Below, piece after piece: positions 56,111-63,691 of a stretch of 64,000 bases of DNA. How positions within the stretch are numbered: position 1 is the stretch's first letter; the number at the start of each line of letters is the position of its first letter. A program made the translations under genes and the position numbers. Origin of the DNA: Paractinoplanes tereljensis (GTDB taxonomy: Bacteria > Actinomycetota > Actinomycetes > Mycobacteriales > Micromonosporaceae); assembly GCF_016862435.1 (NCBI RefSeq), contig NZ_BOMY01000034.1, positions 372,001-436,000 on the forward strand. The letters run 5' to 3'. Below the pieces are notes generated by a model. That model worked only from the letters and a program-made list of their open reading frames with translations. It searched no databases and had not been told where the DNA came from.

Positions 56111-56430
56111 CGGGCGAGAGCCCGCTCCAGCTCGGCCTTGCTCATCGACGAACGGCCGGCGATGTTGCGCTTCTTGGCCTCGTTGTAGAGCTGCTCCTTG
56201 GTGCGCCCGGCCGCGCCGGTGTGCGAGCGCTTGCCGCCGCGGTGCCCGGACGAGACGTCCTTCAGCGACGAGCGGCTGGCGGTCTTGGACTCGCCGGCCC
56301 GGGCCCGCTCCTTGTTGACCGTGCGGGCCGCGATCTCGGTGGCCAGCTTCTCGGAGCCGCCGCGGTCCTTGACGCTGTCCTTGATGTGCTCGTACTGCCG
56401 TTCCCTCTTCGGGCTGGAACCTGCGGGCAT
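56107..56430 (-). CDS. Small basic plasmid-stabilisation-like protein with Rho-N/SAP-type C-terminus
   Basis: A 107-residue protein from ATG 56430 (MPAGSSPKRERQYEHIKDSVKDRG), with GGAGG a few bases upstream. The N-terminus matches small actinobacterial proteins labelled plasmid stabilization, with R-x-Y-E-H-I-K-x-S and ATEIAARTVNKERARAGE. The C-terminal TKEQLYNEAKKRNIAGRSSMSKAELERAL is a short SAP/Rho-N-like helix pair that binds nucleic acid. It is probably a nucleic-acid-associated or stress protein. It overlaps the convergent phosphotransferase end by 4 bases. Confidence 0.85.
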   Translation of the reverse strand: MPAGSSPKRERQYEHIKDSVKDRGGSEKLATEIAARTVNKERARAGESKTASRSSLKDVSSGHRGGKRSHTGAAGRTKEQLYNEAKKRNIAGRSSMSKAELERALAR

Positions 56431-56503
56431 CTCCGCCTCCTTGGCCGTCCTTGGATGCGCGATTCCCATTCCCCGTGGTCAGAAACCCACCCCGATAGCA
56501 TCG

Positions 56504-56532
56504 TTGACGTTATACCTTCGCCGCCGTACTAT
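56504..56532 (+). promoter_or_regulatory. Consensus promoter for a leaderless padR message
   Basis: A TTGACG -35 box (56504-56509), an exact 17-base spacer and a TACTAT -10 box (56527-56532) precede the GTG start at 56540 by 7 bases. Transcription should begin at or one base before the start codon, giving a leaderless mRNA. No Shine-Dalgarno sequence is present, which agrees. Confidence 0.7.
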
Positions 56533-56539
56533 CGGCGCC

Positions 56540-56869
56540 GTGCAAGAACCCACCTTCCTGATCCTGACCGCGCTGGCGGCCCAGCCGCTGCACGGTTACG
56601 GCATCGTCCAGGCCGTTGCCCAGCTCTCCGACGGGGAGGTGCGCCTGCGGCCCGGCACGCTCTACGGCGCCCTCGACCGCCTCGACCAGCAGGGATTGAT
56701 CGCCCTCGACCGGGAGGAGCCAGTCGACGGCCGCCTCCGCCGCTATTACCGCCTCAGCGAAAGCGGCACGACCGCCCTGGCCGAGCAGGTCGACCACCTG
56801 CGCCGCCGGGCCGACGTCGCCGCGGGACAGCTTCGTTTGCGGCCCGGTTTCTCGGGTGGTGCCGCATGA
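56540..56869 (+). CDS. PadR family transcriptional regulator
   Basis: A 109-residue winged-helix protein: FLILTALAAQPLHGYGIVQAVAQLSDGEVRLRPGTLYGALDRLDQQGLIALDREEPVDGRLRRYYRLSESGTTALAEQV. This is the conserved PadR core (G-Y-x-I, then G-x-x-Y-x-x-L-x-R-L-x-x-x-G and R-Y-Y-x-L-T/S). Start GTG 56540, with the promoter at 56504-56532. Its stop overlaps the start of the following membrane protein (ATGA), a standard pair in which the PadR controls its own membrane partner. Confidence 0.93.
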   Translation: MQEPTFLILTALAAQPLHGYGIVQAVAQLSDGEVRLRPGTLYGALDRLDQQGLIALDREEPVDGRLRRYYRLSESGTTALAEQVDHLRRRADVAAGQLRLRPGFSGGAA

Positions 56870-57840
56870 GGATGCTGCTGGCGGCCTACCCGGCCCGGCT
56901 GCGCCGCAAGCACGGCGCCGAGCTGATCGAGACCATGGCGGAGATGGCCGGCCCCGGCGGCCGCGTGACCCGCGGCGAAAGACAACAACTCGTGCTCGAC
57001 GGCCTGCGCGAGCGGTTCCGCCCGCCGACCCGCCGCCCGCTCGCGGTGGTTGCGGCCGTCCTGGCCCTGCTCATCGGCGGGGCCTTCGGCGCCGCCGTCG
57101 GCTCCTGGCTGGGCACGCTCGGCTACGCCGATCTGCCCGACGTCCGCTCGGCCCTGGCCCAACCCGGGGTCAGTTCAAATTCCAACCACTATGTGTACGC
57201 CGATGGCACGGTCCCCGCCGGCACCGACCTCCGGCGAGCCGTGGAAGCGACGAGTCAGCGGCTGGCCGCCGACGGCTGGACGACCGGCCCGGTGATCTCC
57301 GGGGACGGCTCGGACGGCGTACTGGCCAATTTGCATTTTGCCGCGGAGAACGCGGACGTCCGGCTGGACGTCTACGCCTACCCCGACGCCGGCGGCCAGC
57401 CGGCGATCACCATCGCCGGCTGGCCGAAACGGCCGGCGTCCTATCTGCCGCTGACCGTCGCCGGAGTCCTGCTGGGCCTGCTGGCCGGCTGGCTGATCGG
57501 GGTCGCGTTGTCGCACCGCATCCAGGCGGCCCGGCGTCCCAAACTCAGCTCGCTGCTGACCGCGACCGGCCTGCTCCTGGTGATCCCGTCGGCCATCGGT
57601 TTCCTGGCGTCGCTGGTGCGCTACCTGACCATCGCCGACCCGCTGGGCACCGGCGAGCTGGTGCACGCCCAGGGTTTCGCCTTCGGTCCCACGATCGACC
57701 TGCTCCGGGCGCTCGACCTGGGCGAAGGCTGGTATCTGACGCCCAGCGACTTCCAGCAGCTACCGCTCTTCGGGTTCGCCCTGATCGCGATCGCCGCCAT
57801 CCTCGCCCGGCCGAACCGGGAGCACCGAGCCGTCGCCTGA
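56866..57840 (+). CDS. PadR-associated membrane protein, hypothetical (324 aa)
   Basis: ATG 56866 overlaps the PadR stop. The N-terminus MRMLLAAYPARLRRKHGAELIETMAEMAGPGGRVT is a soluble stretch typical of PadR-coupled proteins (Y-P-x-x-x-R-x-x-x-G-x-E), followed by about five membrane helices: LAVVAAVLALLIGGAFGAAVG, LPLTVAGVLLGLLAGWLIGVAL, LLTATGLLLVIPSAIGFLASL and FGFALIAIAAILA. A soluble loop (VRLDVYAYPDAGGQPAITIAG) separates the first from the others. Function is unknown; it is probably the target or partner of the regulator. Its 3' end overlaps the convergent oxygenase gene by 81 bases. Confidence 0.85.
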   Translation: MRMLLAAYPARLRRKHGAELIETMAEMAGPGGRVTRGERQQLVLDGLRERFRPPTRRPLAVVAAVLALLIGGAFGAAVGSWLGTLGYADLPDVRSALAQPGVSSNSNHYVYADGTVPAGTDLRRAVEATSQRLAADGWTTGPVISGDGSDGVLANLHFAAENADVRLDVYAYPDAGGQPAITIAGWPKRPASYLPLTVAGVLLGLLAGWLIGVALSHRIQAARRPKLSSLLTATGLLLVIPSAIGFLASLVRYLTIADPLGTGELVHAQGFAFGPTIDLLRALDLGEGWYLTPSDFQQLPLFGFALIAIAAILARPNREHRAVA

Positions 57841-58686
57841 CGCCGTTCGCGGACCCAGGTCGCCGATGGTCCAGCCGTGCGGATAGACCGGGGACGCGAG
57901 CCGGTCCATGCCGCTCGGCTTGCCCGGCACCGGGTCGGCGGTCGGGCCCGCCAGCCCGACCGCCCGCAGGACGGCGTCGGACACCCGCTTGCGGACGCGG
58001 GACGGCACCGGCAGGCCGCAGGCGCGCAGCACCCGCGGATCGACCTGGGCCACCAGGAGCGCCGTCACCGCCGGGCGGGCCGGCCGCGGGAACAGTCCGG
58101 CGACATATCCCAGGAAGGCTTCGGCCAGCCGCTTGTTCTGGGGTTCGAAGGCAGCCTGGGCGTCCAGGTACCGATCGCGGAAGGCGACCATCTCGCCGAC
58201 GGTCGCGGGCACCGGCCGATGCGCGCCGAAGGCCCGCGCCTCGGCGGTGTAGTGGATGCGCAGCGCTTCCCGCTCGGCGTCGGTGACCGGCCGCCAGCCG
58301 AACCGGTCGGCGATGTCGATGGACATCACCGGCGCGTCACAGGCGACCGCGGTGAAGTCGTCGGGGTGGATGTCGTAATGCCGGTGCATGGCGTTGACGG
58401 CCCGGGCCGCATCCCGGCCCGGGCCCGGCTGCAGCCCGTGCTCCAGGACCGCCCCGGTGAGCAGCGCGGTGTCGACGAACCGCTTGGCGGTGTGCCGCTC
58501 GAACTGCCCGGTCGCGCTGAGAATCCGCGACATCCGAGGCACGGCAAAGGTCATCAGGTTGCCGGTGATCGCCTGCAAGATCATGATTGTCCCGAAGTCG
58601 AGGTAGAACAGGGACGAGATCTCCCGGTGGTCAGCCTCAGGGTCAAGCCCCTCAATCCGGCGCAGCCGGTCCTGACGTCGGCGCAT
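57760..58686 (-). CDS. Oxygenase MpaB/latex-clearing (DUF2236) family protein
   Basis: About 308 residues from ATG 58686 (MRRRQDRLRRIEGLDPEADHREISSLFYLDFGTIM). Helical family features are visible: RMSRILSATGQFERHTAKRFVDTALLTGAVLEHG, AVNAMHRHYDIHPDDFTAVAC (H-x-x-Y), VGEMVAFRDRYLDAQAAFEP, and a Pro-rich C-terminus (RVLRACGLPVPSRVRK). Members are predicted b-type-heme oxygenases; the His in NAMHRHY is a candidate ligand. The tail GDRDQGEPEER is probably translated from sequence that overlaps the upstream membrane gene. Confidence 0.82.
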   Translation of the reverse strand: MRRRQDRLRRIEGLDPEADHREISSLFYLDFGTIMILQAITGNLMTFAVPRMSRILSATGQFERHTAKRFVDTALLTGAVLEHGLQPGPGRDAARAVNAMHRHYDIHPDDFTAVACDAPVMSIDIADRFGWRPVTDAEREALRIHYTAEARAFGAHRPVPATVGEMVAFRDRYLDAQAAFEPQNKRLAEAFLGYVAGLFPRPARPAVTALLVAQVDPRVLRACGLPVPSRVRKRVSDAVLRAVGLAGPTADPVPGKPSGMDRLASPVYPHGWTIGDLGPRTASGDGSVLPVRPGEDGGDRDQGEPEER

Positions 58687-58753
58687 CCCCTCAGTGTCCA
58701 AGATGGAACCACCGCTGCCAACCGCCCAAACCGGCAGCAACCGGGGCGCCAGC

Positions 58754-59344
58754 TCAGTTCGACGACTGCGGCAAAAGACGAATTACGCCCACGGAGGTGT
58801 CCTCAGAAGGCGAGGCATGGACGGCGCTGACGGTCCAGCTACCGGACGGAACGGAAACGGGGGCCTGGTCCGGCAGACCTCCGCCGTTCGGGTACTCGGA
58901 CGAAAGCTCGAGGCCGGCTGTCACCGAGTCCATAAGCATCGCCGGTCCGTCCGTCGTCCAGACGCCACACTCCTCCCACACGATCGCGGTATCAGCGAGC
59001 ACAGCGCGAGCCGCCGCGATCAGATCACCTTCGTCATCGGCGCCCAGCCAGCGGACGAAGGCTCTGTGCTCTGGCAGATAGCAACTGAGCGCGGGTTCGT
59101 CGGCCAGGACAAGTCCCTGGTCACCGTCGTCGCCGACAGCAATCACGCCGGCCAGACCGTCGACCTCGCAGGCGCGGTCGTAGTCATCGAGCGCACTGCC
59201 GCTGCCTGCGGCGATTCCCGATTCGGTGCCTCCGCGCCATCGGCTCAAGGCAGAAATCGGCACTGCTATCAGGGGGCCGCCCAGCGACTCGACCCAGGTG
59301 AGCGCTGGCTCAGCCGAGCCAGCAGCCGCAAAGGACGTCTCCAC
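58754..59344 (-). CDS. Imm21-like immunity protein (polymorphic toxin system)
   Basis: A 196-residue soluble protein starting at GTG 59344. The order TWVESLGGPLIAVPISALSRWRGG, then DDYDRACEVDGLAGVIAVGDDGDQGLVLADEP, then YLPEHRAFVRWLGADDEGDLIAAARAVL fits what I recall of the Imm21 family. Imm21 proteins are immunity partners of secreted polymorphic toxins and are often found alone as orphans. No toxin-like gene is adjacent, though the next 700 bases are degenerate. The name rests on pattern memory; an unrelated SUKH-like protein is the alternative. Confidence 0.72.
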   Translation of the reverse strand: METSFAAAGSAEPALTWVESLGGPLIAVPISALSRWRGGTESGIAAGSGSALDDYDRACEVDGLAGVIAVGDDGDQGLVLADEPALSCYLPEHRAFVRWLGADDEGDLIAAARAVLADTAIVWEECGVWTTDGPAMLMDSVTAGLELSSEYPNGGGLPDQAPVSVPSGSWTVSAVHASPSEDTSVGVIRLLPQSSN

Positions 59345-59718
59345 GGGGCCAGTATCCCCGCAGCCGTCCCCTGGACCTTCAGACTCCCGGCTTCGTCAGC
59401 GAGTTGGGCGCCAGATGTTCGCGACTTCCGCACCACCCTGCCAGCACCGCGCGCCGTAATGTCCGTTAGAACTGGCACCACTCGCGGATCTTGGCCGCCC
59501 AGTAACATCGGCGGCCGTCCTCGGGCAGCTTAACGCTGCGTGCAAGCGATCACGAAACCACCCGAGACCCAAATGCGCGGATCTGCCGATGAGCGCGCCT
59601 TGCGAGTGGCTGAGTTTTCGGACGGGCGGATTCCGGTCTGCGTCCCGGTTTCTCGCCGGTAGGCGGTTCAGAGCGCCGGCTGGTGGCGACGCTGCGGGTT
59701 CGCCGCCGAATCCGTGTA

Positions 59719-59765
59719 GATCTAGCCGAGTTGCTGTTAGGAGCTGACAGTAACTCCGCAAGGTC
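59719..59765. repeat. 47-bp palindromic repeat, copy 1
   Basis: Begins GATCTAGCCGAG and ends CCGCAAGGTC. The inner arms gagttgctgt (59729-59738) and acagtaactc (59747-59756 or so) form a near-perfect hairpin. The same layout, same 47-bp length and GATC/GCAAG..TC ends recur at 59845-59891, 126 bases away. About two thirds of positions agree between the two. It looks like an intergenic REP-like element; the function is unknown. Confidence 0.6.
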
Positions 59766-59844
59766 GACACCACAGCTGCCGAATTGTCCGACATGTAGGC
59801 ACTCCATGCGGCCAGGTTTGTCGGTGCTGCGCGGCCTGCGTGTG

Positions 59845-59891
59845 GATCGTGGAGGGTTCCTGTTCTGAGCGAGCAGGAACTTCGCAAGATC
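59845..59891. repeat. 47-bp palindromic repeat, copy 2
   Basis: Begins GATCGTGGAGGG and ends TTCGCAAGATC. The inner arms gttcctg and caggaac flank a short loop with TGAGCGAG. It is diverged from copy 1 yet keeps the hairpin through paired base changes (for example gctgt/acag against cctg/cagg), so the structure and not the sequence appears conserved. Confidence 0.6.
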
Positions 59892-60089
59892 AACGTGACA
59901 GTGCACGGAATGCCCGGCTTACCACCGCTTCGCGGAGGGGTCTGACATCTTGCGGGACGGTGATCCAGCGAGTGGACGACGGCGTCAGGCATCCGGATCT
60001 GCCGCTGACCGAGCGCGGAGCTTGCCATGGGCCATAGCGCTCCGTGCCCCTGCTACGTGGCCGCTCTCGCACCGCGATACCGTCCCGGC

Positions 60090-60737
60090 GTGCATCGATC
60101 TCTATCAAGCCTATGCGTGGTAGCAATGCTGGTCGTCCTGGTCGGGTGCGCCACCCATCAGCAACCCGGTGTTCCGCCAGTGTCCGCTTCGCCTGTTTCG
60201 ACGGTCTACTACTCCGCGCTGAGCGGCGAATGCCCCACTCTCGACTCTCCGGAGGCCAAGCGATTCACCGGCTCCAGGAAGGGGCGTCTGGTTCCCAGCC
60301 CGCCGCAGCAGGAGGCCTACCAATGGATCAACTGCAGTTGGCGCCTGCCGTCGGGAGCCCTCTGGGTCACCCTGCTCATCAAGATTTATCGGGATGGCTT
60401 CGCTCCGACCCAGACCGCTCACGGCAACGCCGAGATCGACGTCACCAACAGTGCCGCCACCGATGCAGCCCGGGTGAAAACAGATAAATCTGGTGCGTTC
60501 CGGGCCATCGAACGAACGACGCCTTCGGGACGAGCCGCCATGAGCGCAGATGGCACCGCCGATTCTCTAGTACAGACCACCGCCGTCGGAAACGTCTCGG
60601 TCACCGTGATGCTGTTCAAGTCGGCGACTCCTGGGGCGAACGCGAGCGCACGCGCCGACGCGTTGATAGCGCAGCTGGCCACCATCGCGGATGCCATGAC
60701 AGCTGAGATTGCCGGGCAGCTCGTGGCTCAGCGGTAG
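60090..60737 (+). CDS. Secreted lipoprotein, hypothetical (215 aa)
   Basis: GTG 60090 gives (M)HRSLSSLCVVAMLVVLVGC, a lipoprotein signal with lipobox LVGC (Cys at residue 20). The mature protein has a Ser/Pro linker, then STVYYSALSGECPTLDSPEAKRFTGSRKGRLVP and YQWINCSWRLPSGALWVTLLIKIYRDG, a folded beta-rich domain with a probable Cys pair, and a helical C-terminus (ARADALIAQLATIADAMTAEIAGQL). This resembles DUF3558-type lipoproteins of actinobacteria in layout, but I cannot be sure. No operon partner. Confidence 0.75.
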   Translation: MHRSLSSLCVVAMLVVLVGCATHQQPGVPPVSASPVSTVYYSALSGECPTLDSPEAKRFTGSRKGRLVPSPPQQEAYQWINCSWRLPSGALWVTLLIKIYRDGFAPTQTAHGNAEIDVTNSAATDAARVKTDKSGAFRAIERTTPSGRAAMSADGTADSLVQTTAVGNVSVTVMLFKSATPGANASARADALIAQLATIADAMTAEIAGQLVAQR

Positions 60738-60928
60738 CCGAGCCAGCCGACGTCATCCCGAGACAGCTCATCGGCCGAACGTACGGGCCATGCACATTGA
60801 CTGGCTGTCCAATCGGGGTCCTGAACTTCAACCCACCACAGCAAATAGGCGGTCACACCAGACGAATATCGGGCTTGGCCGAAATCCTGATCTGCCGCTG
60901 GTCGTGAGCGATGGCCAGCGATGGTCCG

Positions 60929-61405
60929 TCACACCGGGTAGACGCGGTACTGCAGCTGTTCGTCGTACCGGAGACCGGTGACTGCCGTGATGATCGACCA
61001 GAGGAAGTCCTCGTCTGGGCCCCAGGACGGCAGGGCAATCTCGGCCTCGACCGGCAGCGGTGTTCCTTCGTCCTCGACGGCCACACCGTCGGCGTAGACG
61101 TAGTGCCGGGTGCGTTCGCCCTGCGTGAACAGCGTGAAGCCGTATGTGCTCGAAACGCTGCTGAAGAAGACCACCAAAGCGTTGGCCGGGTCGGTCGGCT
61201 CCCAGCCCATGACCACATCCATCATCGGGTTCCAGACCTGCACCCAGCCATCCGACTCGGCGGCATAGAGGGCGTCGGGCTTGAGGGCGCTTGTGGCCTG
61301 GTCGGCTCCGACCAGTTCGCCGCTGAAATCTGTGATGGCGAGGTCGTCCACAGCCTCGTCCGCCGTCACGTCCTGACGGAAAAGCACCGAGGTGTTCCAA
61401 CCCAT
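60929..61405 (-). CDS. Hypothetical protein (158 aa), MGWNTSVLF type
   Basis: Starts at ATG 61405 with AAGGAAAGG upstream. The soluble protein opens MGWNTSVLFRQDVTADEAVDDLAITDF and continues with ALYAAESDGWVQVWNPMMDVVMGWEPTDPANALVVFFSSVSSTYGFTLFTQGERTRHYVYADG. The alternating hydrophobic and aromatic pattern suggests a compact alpha/beta domain, as in small immunity-type proteins of polymorphic toxin loci. No family is recognised with confidence. Isolated gene. Confidence 0.72.
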   Translation of the reverse strand: MGWNTSVLFRQDVTADEAVDDLAITDFSGELVGADQATSALKPDALYAAESDGWVQVWNPMMDVVMGWEPTDPANALVVFFSSVSSTYGFTLFTQGERTRHYVYADGVAVEDEGTPLPVEAEIALPSWGPDEDFLWSIITAVTGLRYDEQLQYRVYPV

Positions 61406-61787
61406 GATCAAAACCTTTCCTTGTACGGCGGGGCCGCCGCCCATTGTTCAGGGCGGTCCGGTCAGGACAACGTGGGAGGGCGCCGCGAATTGCTCGCTGC
61501 GGGCGCCGCATCAGGTCAGCGAGATCGCTGGACGTACTCGCATCGTGGCGAAGCTGTCGTCGTTCGCGACTTCGACGGCGTGGTGGGATCGCGGTACGCG
61601 ATCGCGATGGTGAGCCATCTCGAATCTGCACCAGTTCGACGCCGGCGCGGACGGCGATCGACTCGGCCACCCTCCCGGCGGCATCGGTGTCAATAATGAA
61701 CCACTGTGCCGCGTCGATGATCAGCGCCGCAGACCACCCTGATCCTTCGCCATCGACCAGAGCCGTACAGGAGGAGAGGTTCAGAGA
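61406..61787 (-). other. Gene-poor gap with a possible gene relic
   Basis: No intact gene is seen. On the minus strand one frame encodes GWSAALIIDAAQWFIIDTDAAGRVAESIAVRAGVELVQIRD (about 61610-61740), which looks like real protein, but its frame then runs into Arg-rich nonsense. This may be a decayed end of an immunity-like gene. Codon usage is atypical. Confidence 0.3.
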
Positions 61788-62303
61788 TTGGCACCGGGAT
61801 ACGACCATGAGCGTGTGAGCGGGGACGACTTCAGACCGCGGCAAGCGTTGCTGGTGCTGGCCGGCTTCTGGACGGTTGGCGTTGTGTTGCTGGTGGCGTC
61901 GCTGTTCGGCTCAGTCGGCTTGGACCGGTTTCGGCAGGCTCCCACCTGCTCGAACAGTCTGGTGTTCACCACGGCGTATTGCCGGATCACGGTCGACGCG
62001 ACGTTGATTGCGCTGACGCGCGAAGAGATCGTGATGGATGTCGGCGCCCGCCGGGTTGCGATCGATTCGTATCTCCACGGACCGTTACCCGATGACGTAG
62101 CGGGCCGTCCGGTACGAGTGACGTTCTACCGGGGCGTTGTCGTTCACGTCGAGGGCGGCGACCTGAACTTCGACACGGTAGCCGCACCCATCGACAGGAC
62201 CGACGAGCTCCGATTTGCCGGCTTGTTCTTTCTGATCGGCGGTACGTTTCTGGTCGGGATCGACACGCTGCGCCGGTCAGCCCGCCGCGCCGACTCCCCA
62301 TAA
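61788..62303 (+). CDS. Membrane protein with two transmembrane helices, hypothetical (171 aa)
   Basis: TTG 61788 is preferred because GAGAGG (61773-61778) lies 9 bases upstream; GTG 61815 is an alternative. The first hydrophobic helix (ALLVLAGFWTVGVVLLVASLFG) is followed by an extracytoplasmic domain (FTTAYCRITVDATLIALTREEIVMDVGARRVAIDSYLHGPL, VRVTFYRGVVVHVEG) and a second helix (FAGLFFLIGGTFLVGIDTL) with a basic tail. Small actinobacterial membrane proteins of this layout are common and uncharacterised. Confidence 0.72.
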   Translation: MAPGYDHERVSGDDFRPRQALLVLAGFWTVGVVLLVASLFGSVGLDRFRQAPTCSNSLVFTTAYCRITVDATLIALTREEIVMDVGARRVAIDSYLHGPLPDDVAGRPVRVTFYRGVVVHVEGGDLNFDTVAAPIDRTDELRFAGLFFLIGGTFLVGIDTLRRSARRADSP

Positions 62304-62740
62304 CGCACCCGCCCCGTCGGCGTTGCGGCATGACATCGTCTCCAGCGGCGGCCTCTCCCTGCCGCAGGACGCTCGCTCCACGGCGCTACATCCCGCGCAG
62401 GTGCCCAAGGCGCGCGGTGGGCAGCCGGGCCGAGCGAGACTTGCGGACGTGCTGCTCTCATCGGACCTTTGCGAACGAGGTAGATGATCGGTCCATGGAC
62501 GGGGAAGAACTCAGCACGCGAGGTGGAATGTGGCTCGTCGGCCGCGAAGACACATTTTGGGATTACTTCCCCGGCCCTGAACACCACGCGACCTGGCCGT
62601 TTGCCAGGCTTCGTGGGCCCCGCAGGCGCCATTCGGACATGCCGCGAACCGCTCGCTACCCGGCGCCGCGCGCCGCGCGCGCCGCAGCCGTGCCGATCGG
62701 CGTAGGTGCAACCGCCGTTCGCGCTCTGTACGGTGCGCCT
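62304..62740. other. 437-bp intergenic stretch, nothing recognised
   Basis: No frame shows a gene-like protein. The plus-strand frame leading into the XRE-like gene is open here, but its composition (Arg/Pro/Ala-rich with scattered Cys) does not look coding, so I treat GTG 62741 as the start. I see no strong palindrome, hairpin or promoter. Confidence 0.45.
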
Positions 62741-63541
62741 GTGGACGAGCTGCCGGCCTTTCGTGAGCTGTTGATGCGGCTGGCTGAGGTGCGCGATCTG
62801 GATCGAGAAACGATGGCCCGCCAAGCGCGTTTGCCGGAAGCTGAAATCACCTCAGTGCTCAATGGCGCCGAACCGAGCCCGGACCTTCTGCGTAGCCTGG
62901 CACCGGTCCTCGGCCTTCACCGCAGCGACCTGTTCGTGATAGCGGGCCAGCCGGTACCCGATGATCTTGCCCCACGGGACGCGAGTGCGCGTCACGAGAT
63001 CAGAGACCTGGCATGGCCGTTGACGTTCCTGCCGCGCGCCGTCCCCGAGCTGTATGAACTCGTCCGGTCACTGCCGACGCTGCCTCACCCCAGCGGGCCG
63101 ACAGAACCGGCACCGCTCTATCGCACCGATCCGAACACCCCCGGCGGACTGATACTGCGGCTACTACTCAACCGCAATCTCGACCGGACGGCGACCGCCT
63201 ACTATCTCTACGGCATCGGCGGCGGTCCGATGCTGTCGACTTCGACGATCTACCTGATCGGCGAAGGCCGGAAGGCCCTGACGCCCGACCTCCTAACCAG
63301 CCTCAGCGCCATCCTCGACGTCAGCAGAAGTGATCTGGGAGCGCTCGCCGGCATGGATCTGTCTACGGCCGTTGTCCGGGTTCATCGGCACTCCGATGAA
63401 GCCGCCGAACTAGTCTGGCGTGCCCGCCGGCTCACCGCCGAACAGTTGCGCTCGGTCGTTGACCGCGCGCACGAAATCCGCCATGAACGGGCCGGAGAAC
63501 TCGAACCCCGACACCGATGTCACTGCACCGGACGCACATAA
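62741..63541 (+). CDS. XRE-like helix-turn-helix protein, hypothetical (266 aa)
   Basis: GTG 62741 gives (M)DELPAFRELLMRLAEVRDLDRETMARQARLPEAEITSVLNGAEPSPDLLRSLAPVLGLHRSDLFVIAGQPVPDDL, a helix-turn-helix module typical of an actinobacterial XRE-like family. A second similar block is LTPDLLTSLSAILDVSRSDLGALAGMDL, and near the C-terminus AAELVWRARRLTAEQLRSVVDRA. Between them is a segment (GGLILRLLLNRNLDRTATAYYLYGIGGGPMLSTSTIYLIGEGRKAL) with another HTH-like feel. It is probably a DNA-binding regulator. The upstream frame is open, so a longer start cannot be excluded. Confidence 0.72.
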   Translation: MDELPAFRELLMRLAEVRDLDRETMARQARLPEAEITSVLNGAEPSPDLLRSLAPVLGLHRSDLFVIAGQPVPDDLAPRDASARHEIRDLAWPLTFLPRAVPELYELVRSLPTLPHPSGPTEPAPLYRTDPNTPGGLILRLLLNRNLDRTATAYYLYGIGGGPMLSTSTIYLIGEGRKALTPDLLTSLSAILDVSRSDLGALAGMDLSTAVVRVHRHSDEAAELVWRARRLTAEQLRSVVDRAHEIRHERAGELEPRHRCHCTGRT

Positions 63542-63691
63542 GGCGGCCGCGGCCACTTAGCGTAACTCTCGCGTCGAGCCCCGGAAGTCGGATCCGAGAG
63601 CGCGGTAGCTTGTCCAGCCGCGAGTCACGGACCAGCCAGTGCGCGGCATCGAGTCACCTTGCCGTTGTGTGTGGACGCCGATTCCCTGCAG

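Larger units (their letters stand above)
59345..60089. other. Gene-poor stretch with a paired palindromic repeat
   Basis: About 745 bases with no convincing gene. Reading frames here are interrupted or have atypical composition, and two 47-bp palindromic repeats at 59719 and 59845 explain the recurring peptide VDLAxxLxxxxxSARST seen in one minus-strand frame. It separates the Imm21-like gene from a lipoprotein gene, and may be decayed DNA. Confidence 0.6.

Noticed and set aside
59396..60028. 210-codon minus-strand frame
   Set aside because: It contains both 47-bp palindromic repeats, lacks any domain-like segments and has scattered Cys/Arg composition unlike real neighbours.
63337..63350. 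Second CebR-like site (TGGGAGCGCTCGCC)
   Set aside because: Only the first ten bases match, and it lies within a coding region, so chance is the better explanation.
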